The notes under the pieces were generated by a model. It was not told where the DNA came from. It saw only the letters and a program-made list of their open reading frames with translations, and made no database searches. This document shows positions 21,285 to 32,125 of a stretch of DNA of 64,000 nt, piece by piece. The DNA lies in assembly GCF_030272615.1 (NCBI RefSeq), contig NC_081414.1, positions 908,243,009-908,307,008 on the forward strand, read 5' to 3'. Position 1 is the first letter of the stretch. Every line of letters starts with the position of its first letter. Source of the DNA: Cryptomeria japonica (Eukaryota > Streptophyta > Pinopsida > Cupressales > Cupressaceae). A program made the position numbers and the translations under genes.

Positions 21285-22265
21285 CAATGTAAGAATGGAA
21301 AATGCAAAATCATGAATAGAACTGGTTTAGAAATTGCAACCGGTAATCAGACTAGAGGTAATATCTTTCATTTGAATAACAATGAAAAGGCATGCTTGAT
21401 TGCACATATATATGAAAGTTGGTTATGGCATAAGAGACTTTGTCATGTAAACTTTGATTGCATGGTAAAGATCAATACTTCTAAGGCAGTTAGAGATCTA
21501 CCTAAAATTTTGAAACCTCAAAATACAATATGTAAGGAATGTCAATTTGGAAAACAAGTTAGAGCTAGTTTCAAAAATATTCTAGAAAAATCCAATAATG
21601 CTCTTGATTTAATTCACACTGATTTATGTGGTCTATCTAGAACTAAAAGCTTACAAGGTGATAGATATTTCATGCTAATTATTGATTATTATTCTAGAAT
21701 GTGTTGGGTTACTTTTCTCAGAGAAAAATCAAAAGCACTTGGAAAGTTCAAACTATTCAAAGCAATGGTTGAAAATGAAACCGGTAAGAAAATCAAATGT
21801 TTAAGATCAGATCAAGGAGGAGAATTCACATCTAGGGACTTTAATACATTCTGTGAAGTGAATGGAATCAGAAGACAACTATCAGCACCTTGGACACCAC
21901 AGCAGAATGGAGTTGTTGAAAGGAAAAATAGAACTATCTTGGATGCAGCAAGAAGTATGTTATCTGAAGCAAATTTACCACATGTATATTGGAGAGAAGC
22001 AGTCAGCAGAGCCGTCTATACATTCAACAAAGTTCACATCAAAGGTGAAACCGGTAAGACCCCTCATGAACTATGGTTTGGTAATACTCCTACTCTTAAG
22101 TATTTCAGAATTTTTGGAAGTAAATGTTATATTAGAAGAGATGAGTATATTGGCAAATTTGATCCTAGAAGTGATGAAGGAATATTTCTTGGTTATTCAT
22201 CTAAGAGAAAGGCATATAGATGTTTTATAAGAGATTGCAGAAAATTGTTGAGAGTACAAATGTAA
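21285..22265 (+). pseudogene. Copia-A integrase (GAG-pre-integrase and catalytic core)
   Basis: Continues the Copia-A frame after Gyp-B2. An HHCC zinc-binding region (WHKRLCHVN ... CKECQFGK) is at about 21427-21555. The DDE core follows: HTDLCG near 21615, LRSDQGGEF near 21805 and the glutamate in QNGVVERKNRTI near 21905. The copia-type FGSKCYIRR and GIFLGYS motifs are near 22115-22195. The open frame stops at 22263 just past a frameshift (about 22220-22262); RT continues in another frame. Integrase would insert the cDNA with a 5-bp duplication, as seen at its ends. Confidence 0.92.
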
Positions 22266-24084
22266 AAATTGATGAACAATTTAGAGGAACTTCAAGGTAT
22301 ATAGACTCTGAACTGGCAACAGAAATTGTGACAAATGAACCTACACTAAATCCACCGGTACAGAATGAAGATCCAGTTACCTCAGTACCATCAGAGGATT
22401 CCACAGTAATTGAAGAACAACAAAAAACTAAGACACCCTGGTATGTAAAATTGAATCATTCTGAAGATCAGATAATTGGAAGCAAATTTAAAGGAGTTAT
22501 GACAAGAGGAAGATTGGCAAATGAAGAGGTATGTCTTATTTCTCAAATTGAACCATCATCTGTTAATGAAGCATGTGAATTTAAATTTTGGATTAAAGCT
22601 ATGGAAGAAGAATTAGAACAAATTGAGAAAAATAATACCCGGACATTAGTTCCCCGACCTAAAGATAAAAATATAATTGGAACCAAATGGATATTTAGAA
22701 ACAAACTTAATGAAGACGGTAAGGTTGTCAGAAATAAAGCAAGACTAGTGTGTAAGGGATATTCTCAGAAAGAAGGAATTGATTATAATAAAACCTTTCC
22801 ACCGGTAGCTAGAATTGAGGTAGTCAGATTATTCTTGGCTTTTGCACCTCACAAGGATTACAAAGTTTATCAAATGGATATTAAATGTGCATTTTTGAAT
22901 GGAAATCTTGAAGAGGAAGTCTATATTGAACAACCTGATGGATTTTCTTTGACACATGACAATGATATGGTTTGTAGATTAAGAAAAGCTCTGTATGGAT
23001 TAAAACAAGCCCCAAGAGCTTGGTATGCAAGATTGGATAAGTATCTTTTAAAGATTGGTTTTACTAAAGGAAATGCAGATAACAATTTATATTACAAAGT
23101 AACTAATGATGACATCTTGATTATTGAAGTATTTGTTGATGATATAATCTTTGGAGGAGAAGATGAATTATGCAAAGAATTTTCTCTTGAAATGCAGCAA
23201 GAATTTGAAATGTCTATGATTGGAGAAATAAAATTCTTTTTAGGATTGCAGATTTCACAGACTGACAAAGGTATATTTTTTAGTCAATCCAAGTACTTGA
23301 AAGAGTTACTAAAGAAATTTGGGATGGAGAACTCTAAACCGGTAAGCACACCTATGACTACAAATGACAAATTATCTCAAAGGGATGAATCTACACCTAT
23401 TAATCCAACTAGATACAAATCTATGATAGGAGGTTTACTGTATTTGACACAAACCAGACCTGATATTATGAATGTAGTATGTATTGTTTCTATATTTCAA
23501 AGTAATCCTGGAGAAAATCATGAATCAGTAGTAAAAAGGATTTTCCGGTACTTACAAGGCACTGCAAATCTTGGATTATGGTATCCTAGAGATAAATTTT
23601 TTGATCTATGTGCATACACATATGCAAATTGGGCAGGAGATGTGGATAATAGAAAAAGCACCACCGACAGAGCATTCTTTCTTGGAAAGAGATTAGTCTC
23701 TTGGTTGAGTAAGAAACAGAGTTGTACATCTTTATCAACAACAGAATCAGAATATGTTGTAGTAGCAACTAACCGTACATAGGTACTATGGCTTAAGCAA
23801 ATGTTGAAAGACATAAAGGTAAAATGCAAGGAACCTATTACTATATATTGTGATAACACTGCACCAATTGATATATCTAAGAATCTAGTATTACATTCTA
23901 AACAAAACATGTTTCTATCAAACTGAATTTTCTAAGGGAAAAAGTTGAAGAAAAAGAGATAAAACTGGTTTATGTGAATACTAAAGAATAGCTTGCAGAT
24001 ATTTTCACAAAACCTTTGCCTAAGGAGACTTTTGAATATCTCAGAGATCAACTTGGAGTCATACCACCACTGGTAGAGACTTAG
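22220..24084 (+). pseudogene. Copia-A reverse transcriptase and RNase H
   Basis: RVT_2 domain of Ty1/copia. Landmarks in order: WIFRNKLNEDG near 22688, YQMDIKCAFLNG near 22868, ALYGLKQAPRAWY near 22988, the catalytic FVDDIIFGG near 23132, and SMIGGLLYLTQTRPDI near 23424. RNase H follows with AYTYANWAGD near 23610 and the ESEY glutamate near 23745. Stop at 23780 (TAG), a frameshift near 23915-23930, another TAG near 23988 in VNTKE-stop-LADIFTKPLPK, and the natural end at 24082. It copied element RNA and degraded the template; now inactive. Confidence 0.92.
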
Positions 24085-24473
24085 ACAGTTGATGATTGTC
24101 ATCAACCGGCAGAATTAAAAGACAAATCTTTTACTCCGGTCTTTGATGAGGAAGCTACTTCTCAGGGGGAGTAGTTGGTATATTGAATTGATTAGCATTT
24201 TGTATATGAACTTGGTTTTCTTATTATAAATTTGGCATTTGATGTCAAAGGGGGAGAGATATCTATGGAAAAAAACATTATCTTTTAAGAGAACTTTGGA
24301 TAACACATGTTGCTCCCAGGGGGAGAGATTGTTGTTTGAGAGAGACTATTACTCTTTGTATTCTGGTTATGATCTTTTTGGAGAGATTGTTGGTTTTTGG
24401 TTTTTGGCATTTCTGTTTTGGCACTTTGATGGTTTTTCCATCTTGTGTTGCCATCAATGCCAAAGGGGGAGAT
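24085..24473 (+). promoter_or_regulatory. Copia-A 3' non-coding region with several polypurine tracts
   Basis: Four G5 purine tracts occur before the 3' LTR: CTCAGGGGGAG (24161), CAAAGGGGGAGAGAT (24246), CCCAGGGGGAGAGATTGTTG (24315) and the terminal CCAAAGGGGGAGAT (24460). Only the last abuts the LTR and is the likely plus-strand primer. It is preceded by GTGTTGCCATCAATG (24445-24459), complementary to a motif inside the LTR. Confidence 0.8.
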
Positions 24474-25537
24474 TGTTGGTATTTTGGTATGGTTTTGTCA
24501 TTGACGTGAACACCTACTAAAGCACTAACACTTTGGAGATCCAACAACATTCACCGGCAAGCAAGTAACTATTGCATAGTTACTGGTATATGGTTCACCG
24601 GCAGGATATAATGATCACCGACACTTGGAATGATATGGAAGGCACTTGGTAATGTCGAAGACATCGTGTGGACACTTTGTTTTGAAGAATTGATCATTGG
24701 TATAATCATATTTGCATGTTTGCTTTTACCGGCAAATAGGTCCAGGGTTACCTAGGGTTACACCAGCAGGTTTATCTTTTCCAAATTAGCATGGCACGCT
24801 ATGGAGATGATTTATTATTGTTGTAAATGCTTTAAGCCGACATGTTTAATTCGTTATTGCATCGGACATTATATTGTTTGTAAAATGTTTTATTGTAATA
24901 TCTTGTAGAGCCGACCTACTAAAATTGGTCTTAGGTTTGGTATAAATGTAAGATCTTATTTGTAAGATCGAATGTGGAATGCGAAAAAGAATTAAGTGAA
25001 GGTATATGCGAGATTAAGAAGAGCTATACACGAAGACATCATTTGAAGGTGAAGCTAAGTTTTTGTGGAAGCATATCAGCATTACACTGGTATTGAATCC
25101 AGCATATGAAGATGTTATTTTGTGCAGTACATTCTTATTGGATTTAACCATCCAACTGTAGTCAGTGTGACTCCCATTTTGTGATTGAGCAATGAGCTCT
25201 AGGCTATTGGGCCTATCTGCATGTGCAGACCCCATTTATGTACACTTACTATTTGCAGTAGTATCATCTGATTGTGGGTAAGGTTTCCCACTGTGGTTTT
25301 TCCCCTTACAGGGTTTCCACGTACAAATATTGGTGTTATGTGTTGTGGATGACTTTGTGTTTATGTTTCATGCATTAATCTTTACCGGTATAGCAATTAA
25401 CTGTTAACATTGTCTACTGGCATACTTAACTGGTTTACCAGTATTAAGCATTAAGTTGATTGAGTTGTTTTTTGTTTGAATTTATTAGACAACTGATTCA
25501 CCCCCACCCCCCTCTCAGTTGTCTCCGGGACCTAACA
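24474..25537 (+). repeat. Copia-A 3' LTR
   Basis: 1064 bp, TGTTGG...CCTAACA, followed by CAAAG. It matches the 5' LTR over its length with scattered substitutions and a ~19-bp indel near 24636. TATA-like GGTATAAATG is near 24935 and the C-run near 25499-25513. Confidence 0.93.
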
Positions 25538-25542
25538 CAAAG

Positions 25543-25578
25543 ATCATAAATGGACAAAGTAATGATGAAACAGATTAG
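25543..25578 (+). pseudogene. C-terminal end of LINE ORF2, displaced by Copia-A
   Basis: Joined across the CAAAG duplication, the LINE RNase H frame that runs to 2003 continues here for about a dozen codons and ends at TAG 25576. This shows that DNA on the two sides of Copia-A was contiguous. Confidence 0.7.
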
Positions 25579-27443
25579 TAGGAATGCTATGAGTAATTAT
25601 AATAATGTCAGTACCGTTTATTGCAAGACTTACACTATCACTTCCCATGCTTTATGGGTATATTTGGTAGTTCTGAGAAATCTCTTGCCTAAAGCTCTCT
25701 GCAATTCTCGACCTGTTGCTCTAAACAGAGAAAAAATGGGAGGAAATTGATGCTGCTATGAACCTAGCAACTGCAAGGAGTGGAAGCAAAAGGAGGTTGT
25801 TTAGAACATTTTGCAGAAGGGCGGGTTTTCAAAGTTTATGGAGAGGCTCCATGGGCGCGACGCCATAGTTACTAATTTCTTTTGTAAAAAATGGAGAAAG
25901 GGAACTCTGAAGATGGGAGATCAATCTATCTCCATAGATGAAGACCTCATTTCTCAGGTTACAGGTCTCCGTAGGGAAGGAAGCAATTACTAGAGAGACA
26001 AGAAATTGAGCAAGGAGGCCATTGAAAGATATCCTGAAATGACAAAGGAGAAAAAGCTCCTAGTTAAGCTAAGTAAAACTTACTATCCTCCTAGGGCTTT
26101 TGTTAAACCATGGAGGGAGGTCTTATTTTCTATAATGTGCTATGTAACTTTGGATGGTAGATTCACAAAAGTGTATGGCTACCATTTTGTTTTTTTGAAT
26201 CATTTTAGGTATGATGAAAAAGTTAATATCCCATATTTTCTGTTGTGCTCTATGAATGCAACCATTAAGGCCCATAAAGAGAACCCTAAGGGTGATACAA
26301 CCATGCATCAAGGTCTCATGGTATTAATTTATGACCACCTCAAAGCCAACCAAATTGCCCACCCTCAGCTTTCCATCTTTGAGTTTGAGGAGGAAGGGTC
26401 AAGATTCTATTTTTTCTATGGGTGAGGAGTCAGATAGTGATTTGATGAGTGAGTCTGAAGAGAGTCTGGATGAATCTAAAGCGGAAACTAGAAAGAAAAG
26501 AAAACATGCGAGAACCAAGCCTTCCTCCTCGAAGGGTAAGAATAAATCTAAAGATAAAGTTCTCCAAATTAGCTCCTCCTCGGAGGAAGAGGTCTCTGAG
26601 GATTCTAAGAAGGAACCCCAGTCTCCTCAGAAAAAGAAAAACAAAACTTCTATTTAGACAAGGAACAAACAGAAGAAACAAGATGAGCTCAAGGAACAAG
26701 TGCAGAGAAAGAATCCGGACTTCGACCAGAATTTGGAGGAGACCACTGGGGAAGGTTTTGAACAGAGAATCGTAAAAGTTGGTAAAATCACAGTCGGAGA
26801 CACCTCCAATAAGGAAAAAGACAACTCTGGTGAGAAATCACCCTCCTCATATCCTCCTCCTGAGGGTTTGAAAGTCTTTGTGGACACCATTGATTGGCTA
26901 ATTTCGAGTTACAAGAAAGCTATGGAGGATATTAAGAAGCTCAATCACAGAGTCCAAATCCTGGAGACTATCAGTTTTGGCGGAGGCAATTCAATGGTAG
27001 TACAGGTTGAGGATTTGACTAAAATTGTTGCTAGAGCCGAAGAGATCAGAGACTCCTTTAACCCCAGGTTCGAGAAAATCGAGAAAGACCTGACTGAGAG
27101 GAAAAATAATGAGATTGGTATGGATCAAAGAATGGAGGAAACTGACAAAAAAGTCAATAAAATTGAAGAAAGCCTTAAAAGCATTGCAAAACAAAGCTTA
27201 AATATTTTGAAGGCATCAGCTAGCAGCACAAAAATGCTCATTAGTAAAATGGAAGAGGAGAAGGACTCCCTGGAGATTGAACCTAACATGGATGGCATGA
27301 GAGAAGTGCAAGGACCTAGAACAAGGACCAGAGGTAAAAAGAAGGAGAAAAAGCCTAACAAAGACATGGAAGAATTCAAAGCTGTCGCGACAAACTATGA
27401 TCAGCTGGTGAATAAGGCAGAGGAGCTCCTTAAGTATTTTTAG
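25579..27443 (+). pseudogene. Third LINE-block ORF: RLHG-VTGL domain, charged linker, coiled coil
   Basis: Not a family I can name with certainty. A broken frame from about 25765 encodes KFMERLHGRDAIVTN, FFCKKWRKGTLKMGD and LISQVTGLRREG, then (after a stop at 25991) KLSKEAIERYPEMT and WREVLFSIMCYVTLDG to 26425. A shifted frame at 26399-26657 is Ser/Lys/Glu-rich. The 247-codon frame 26700-27443 looks coiled-coil (KKVNKIEESLKSIAKQ). The RLHG...VTGL...K(L/V)S arrangement resembles ORF2 of Cop-C and Cop-D, so this is likely a distant member of that domain. It may be a third ORF of the LINE or a separate element abutting it. 'Putative plant transposon protein' domains would be worth testing. Confidence 0.5.
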
Positions 27444-27640
27444 TTGTGTTGTGTTTTCTCAGGTTTTTTCTGCTCTGTTGTTCCTTTCTTTTGTTGTCAT
27501 TTCAGTTGACTGGTTTTTGCCAGTCATTTTGTAAGTTGTTCCTAGTAGATCTGGATACTTTTTGATGAACTATTTTATGCTCCTATGTTAAAGGTTTCGG
27601 GTCCTTAAAACCTGTTTTTCTTATTAATCAGAACATATTA
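27444..27640 (+). other. Probable 3' tail of the LINE block
   Basis: Pyrimidine-rich sequence ending GTTTCGGGTCCTTAAAACC, TGTTTTTCTTATTAATCAG, similar in style to plant L1 3' ends. No poly(A) or target duplication could be assigned, so the end point is approximate. Confidence 0.4.
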
Positions 27641-28535
27641 TACTTTGTCGATAATTTAAAAAATATTAAAAAAAATATTATTTGAAAAGTGTGAGGGTAA
27701 AGATAACCATCATCGCCCTCCTACTAAAAATAAAATGGAAAATGAATTCCAACAAAAGATGTGTATCATATAATTAATCAATCGAATTACACAATAATAA
27801 TAATTAGATAAGTTTTAGAAATTGAAAATATTAGATTTGACTTTGATGTCAAATTACTAACAATTATTAAAGACAATAAATTTCTATCAAACGGAGTTAA
27901 CAATAAAAGAGAAAAGAAAGGACATTGATAAAGAAAAATGTGAATCAATAATAAATGGTTCAAATATATGTCAACAATTATTAGAGATATGGTAAGTAAT
28001 ATAATATGAATAAAATTGTGATAATAGCTTTTCACGAGTCACATTTGATAATGTTGATGATAAACATTTTTAATATTTATAATATAATATAAAATATTAA
28101 TAATATTTTTTAAGTCTATATATAAATTAGAATGATAATTCAACAACTATATTTTACGTTGTCAATAATTTAAAAATTAAAAAAAATTAATTATTTGAAA
28201 AGTATTAGGTTAAAGATAACCATTGCAACCCCCCTACTAATATAATAAAATGAAAAAAGTGAAATTCCAATAAAAGATATGTATCTTATAATCAGTCAAT
28301 CCAGTTACATAATAATAATTGGATAAATTTTCGAAATTGAAAATCTTAGATATGACTATGATGTTAAATTATTAACAATTATTAAAGACATTAAATTTCT
28401 ATCAGAATGAGATAACAACTAAAAAGAAATATATAAGTTTCAGAAATTAAAACTCTTAGATGTGACTATGATGTCAAATTACTAACATTATTAAAAATAA
28501 TAATTTTTTATCAGAATAAGAAAATATCCAAAACA
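27630..28535. repeat. Diverged tandem duplication, unit about 510 bp, 2+ copies
   Basis: The block from TTGTC(G/A)ATAATTTAAAA through AGATAACCAT and GACTTTGATGTCAAATTACTAACAA to CTATCA occurs at about 27645-27900 and again at about 28160-28405. A shorter third piece of its middle part is at about 28432-28520. AT-rich, no coding potential on either strand. Confidence 0.7.
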
Positions 28536-30650
28536 TTGATAAAAAAAAAAAGTTAGACAATCAAATTTAAAAATATATCGAAAATATACCAAACTGATAA
28601 CTACCTTCAATCCAATATATTTAATCAATTTGGAGAATGGTGATTCACAGAACCAACCAGCATCGGCATCGACCAACTAACTTCGGGCCGCCCATCGTAT
28701 AAAATAATTAAATTTGTCGACCTTTTAAAAGTCTGATCTTTACATGTTACCAGTCAGACCAAATAATAAGTCGGCAACGTGTATGGACAACGGAATGTCC
28801 CCTGGATTTTCTTTTTTGGTGGCGCAAATCTGAATTTGCGACGTCGGTGGTGGAAAAGTGAGTAAACTGATTTGTTCCAAGTGTCTCTGAGGATTTCAGA
28901 GATTCCATGGAAGCCTCACAGAGCTTGACACAGAATAGAATTTTTATTAATACAAATCACTATCCATGATTTTATGAACAGACAAGTAACTTTTAACTGA
29001 CCGACCTGTTCCCTTCAGTGCTCCACCTGGAACAAATTTCATGGAGAATCTTTAAGACCTTGGCAGATAATGTTCATTGTCGTGTTTTTCCAGACGCAGA
29101 GTAACTTGGCGTTCAAGTCAAGTCCCAGGAATTATTAAATTCCTCACCAGTCGCATTCTAGAAATTGTTCTGTATCCAAAATTTAATATTATCAACTTGA
29201 TTTCCGTGTCATTAATAATATTGAATTAAGCCTTAAATTCCACGAGTCTATTACCTTTTCCTGCTTTGAAACTGACAAAATTTTACTTCTTTCTGAATAT
29301 TCTGGTTGATACTCAAACCCTGACCGACTTTTAGTTTAACACCCTAGGCAATTGATTGTTTAGGCAAACCGCCATTGACTCTCAGAGGAATCTCTAGCTT
29401 TGGCGCCGCTGTCTTTACGACAAATGTTATTATTTTCGACTTTAAAACCCTTGCTGTTGTTTTGTAGGGTTAGCCGTACAATAATTTTCTGCATCTTGTG
29501 ATGGATCGAGGAGAAATCAACCAAAAAAGTATAGTGCAAAAGGTCACGAGTCAGAATCGGCAGGATTAATTTAGAAGAAACTTGTCAATTTCCAGGCCTT
29601 CAGATGTATGGACGGCTTGAATTTAATACAGACGGCTTGGAAGAAATTTTCTCTGTCCCGTACAAAGGCAGACCAGTTCACAGTGCCGTAAATCCGCGTG
29701 TCCATTTTTCTTTCGAAATTTAAAGGAAATCTTTATGTGACTGTCACCGTTAAACGCCAAATTGCAGCTGTTCTCAAAGCGGAAATAATTATACGCTTTG
29801 AATCCAGAGCTTCACAGAACAATTGCCGCGTGTCGCTGTTACACATTTACAGCGAGACATGGCACGAATTCCTTGAACAGCTCGAGCTTTAAGACATTGC
29901 CGTATGTCGCAGTTCAGAAAATTATGTGCTTCGTCCTACTTTTAGTGCATGACACCTGGTTCCAAGTACAGAGGAACACTCGTCCATTTCCTATTGATAG
30001 AAAGTTCACATTTCAGAGACAATCTGTAAAATTATACGGCATTATACCTCGAATTTCGCATCCGCCGAAATATTTTAACTCCCAGCGATCTTCTTCACCC
30101 CAGAAATTCAGATCCGCGTGTGGACAATAATAGAAAGTAAACTTTAAGCTACAACAGCGGTTGTCAGGGCCTAAATCTGGTGGTAACTTGTCATATTCCC
30201 GACCTGTGCTTAAATAAATAAATAAAAATAAATGGTGGAGAAGGAGCTGAGACAGCTCACAAGTTTGTAGCCGGTCAGTCACGGTGGGCCATGGCTGTGG
30301 ATTCTTGACGCGTAGAGGTGGTCCTGTGAGAGAATTCTAAAAATTTAACAGATTTATTTGAAATTTTTTGGCCCTACAGTTTTACAGATCAGAGCGAAAA
30401 GGATGTTCGAATACAAAATTACGGTCAAATTCTTTACTAGTCGGTCAGTTATATTAGTTACATGTCGATTGCACAGGCTTCCACACCAGTCAGATTCAGT
30501 CCGATTCATGTTTTGCGCCTCCAATTTATAAAATAAGCAGTCAATTAATAAACAAATCTTGCTGTGTTTTCAAATCAATCACCTCTCTGTTGAGCTATCA
30601 ATTCGTACTCACTGTTTGAGAACCCAAATCACTTGGCTGTTAATGGAGAT
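28536..30650. other. Low-repeat region, no gene supported
   Basis: Less AT-rich and more complex than its surroundings. It holds a perfect 7-bp stem, 4-base loop inverted repeat (CGCAAATCTGAATTTGCG) at 28823-28840. ORFs of 60-110 codons at 29698, 29798 and 30013(-) overlap and show no known motif. I see no splice-consistent gene. It may be a remnant of low-copy host DNA. Confidence 0.4.
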
Positions 30651-30930
30651 GAAAGGTTATAATGTTTTGGTTTGGTGGTATTAAATATGAATTGTCATAA
30701 GCCAGTACTTGTTTGGATCTTTTGGCACTTAGCATGAGGACAAGGTTCGAGTCCATTAGAATAAAACCTAAGACTCGGGTTCGAATCTCCTAGAGTATTT
30801 GTGTCCTCTCAGGAACTCACATTTTGCGCATGAATATGTATTAGGTGTGGTGTTCCAGTCACCTCACCGACTTCCTTATGAGCTAAGTTAACTGAATTAG
30901 ACACATGACTTATATTGAAGATTCCAGAGC
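30650..30930 (+). repeat. Possible tRNA-derived SINE-like sequence with two B-box motifs
   Basis: GGTTCGAGTCC (30744-30754) and GGTTCGAATCTCC (30778-30790) both match the RNA polymerase III B-box consensus, 34 bases apart. A GGTTTGGTGGTATTAA stretch upstream (about 30668) is only loosely A-box-like. No foldable tRNA and no clear poly(A) tail or target duplication were found, so the limits are approximate. Confidence 0.35.
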
Positions 30931-31204
30931 TTTTCTCTTGGCTTTATATGATGATCATAAGATATAATTTGATAAATAAATTGGTTTGTGCTGTCGAAGT
31001 TGACTTCCATGCAAAATTCACAACAGCTATTGCTTTATTTATTGATAGTTGCCATCTCTGGTTCGGTTTTGTTTGACAAAACGGAATAGATATATAACTA
31101 GCAATTGCATTTTGGTGTGCAATGGGTACGCCGAATAAGTATGGAGGGTCAATTAGAAAAAAAGGGTCCATTTCTTGCATACATTTATGCAATACATGAC
31201 ATCG

Positions 31205-31366
31205 ATTGGTAGGCCATTTAGCAAATGATGTTTTTTTTTGAAAAAAGTATCAATGGAGAAGTGATAACTTCAAATCAACTATGCATCCTCTTACAAGGAC
31301 TGAAATGCAATTGAAGCGAAACCTCTGAATGAGAAAGTTAATTAGGCTCCATTACCAATAAGCTCT

Positions 31367-31398
<32 letters not shown>
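31205..31398 (+). repeat. GA-tailed repeat, copy 1, ending in (GA)n
   Basis: Blocks in order: CCATTTAGCAAATGATGTT, ATGCATCCTCTTACAAGGA, CTCCATTACCAATAA, then (GA)n at 31368-31398. The same order recurs at 31905, 34690 and 35548. Confidence 0.6.
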
Positions 31399-31401
<3 letters not shown>

Positions 31402-31722
31402 GCAAGGATTTTTAGTATCGACTCTATCTACATGTTAATTTTTCATTAGCTTGACAGATTCCAGGGACAATTGCATATATATTTTGTGCATATTTTACGA
31501 TCATAGAAATCCATGACAAGATGTCTATAAGAAATTCTACTAAGCAATTTTCTCCCACATAATTGGATCACTTTAACTATAGTAAAGATTATTTCTCTAC
31601 TTAGAAAATAATATTAAATTAATCTATAAATTATGATGTAATATTAAATAAAATTTTAATGATGTTTATTATAAATTATATATTATAATATAATAAAGAG
31701 TATTCCTTAAAAATAAAAAATA

Positions 31723-31851
<129 letters not shown>

Positions 31852-31904
31852 AGAGTAATATTAATATAAATAGTTTATTTAATGTATAATTATAATTCAT
31901 GGGA

Positions 31905-32080
31905 TGAATTTGTAGCCCATCTAACAAATGATGTTGTTTGTTCAAATAATGTCTTAATGAAGAAATGATAGATTGAAAATAATTATGCATCCATTTATAG
32001 GGTTCTACATATGAGAGAAAATCCTCTAAATCGGGAAGATAATCAGGATCCGTTATCAACAATCTCATATTATGTTTGTA

Positions 32081-32123
<43 letters not shown>
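31905..32123 (+). repeat. GA-tailed repeat, copy 2, ending in (GA)n
   Basis: Same block order as copy 1: CCATCTAACAAATGATGTT, ATGCATCCATTTATAGGG, ATCCGTTATCAACAATCTC, then (GA)n at about 32083-32123. Purine-rich DNA continues to about 32580. Confidence 0.6.

Positions 32124-32125
<2 letters not shown>

Larger units (their letters stand above)
2004..25537 (+). mobile_element. Copia-A: Ty1/copia LTR retrotransposon carrying two nested insertions
   Basis: It has LTRs at 2004-3050 and 24474-25537 that start TGTTGG and end CCTA(A/G)CA, a tRNA-Met-type primer site, and coding in copia order: gag, protease, integrase, RT, RNase H. A 5-bp CAAAG duplication flanks it. Removing Gyp-B1, Gyp-B2 and their duplicated target sites leaves about 6.7 kb, a normal copia length. 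All coding parts have stops or frameshifts, so the copy is dead. It sits in LINE sequence. Insertion order is LINE, then Copia-A, then the two Gyp-B elements. Confidence 0.93.

Noticed and set aside
4138..21289. Gyp-B1 and Gyp-B2 as one tandem duplication
   Set aside because: Each has its own exact target duplication (TGTTG and CAATG), and 327 bp of Copia-A protease sequence separates them.
29698..30282. ORFs of 64-110 codons in the less repetitive stretch
   Set aside because: They overlap on both strands, have no motif, no start context and no splice-consistent neighbours.
30520..30560. TATA-like TTTATAAAATAAGC
   Set aside because: No coding region follows; AT-rich DNA makes chance matches likely.
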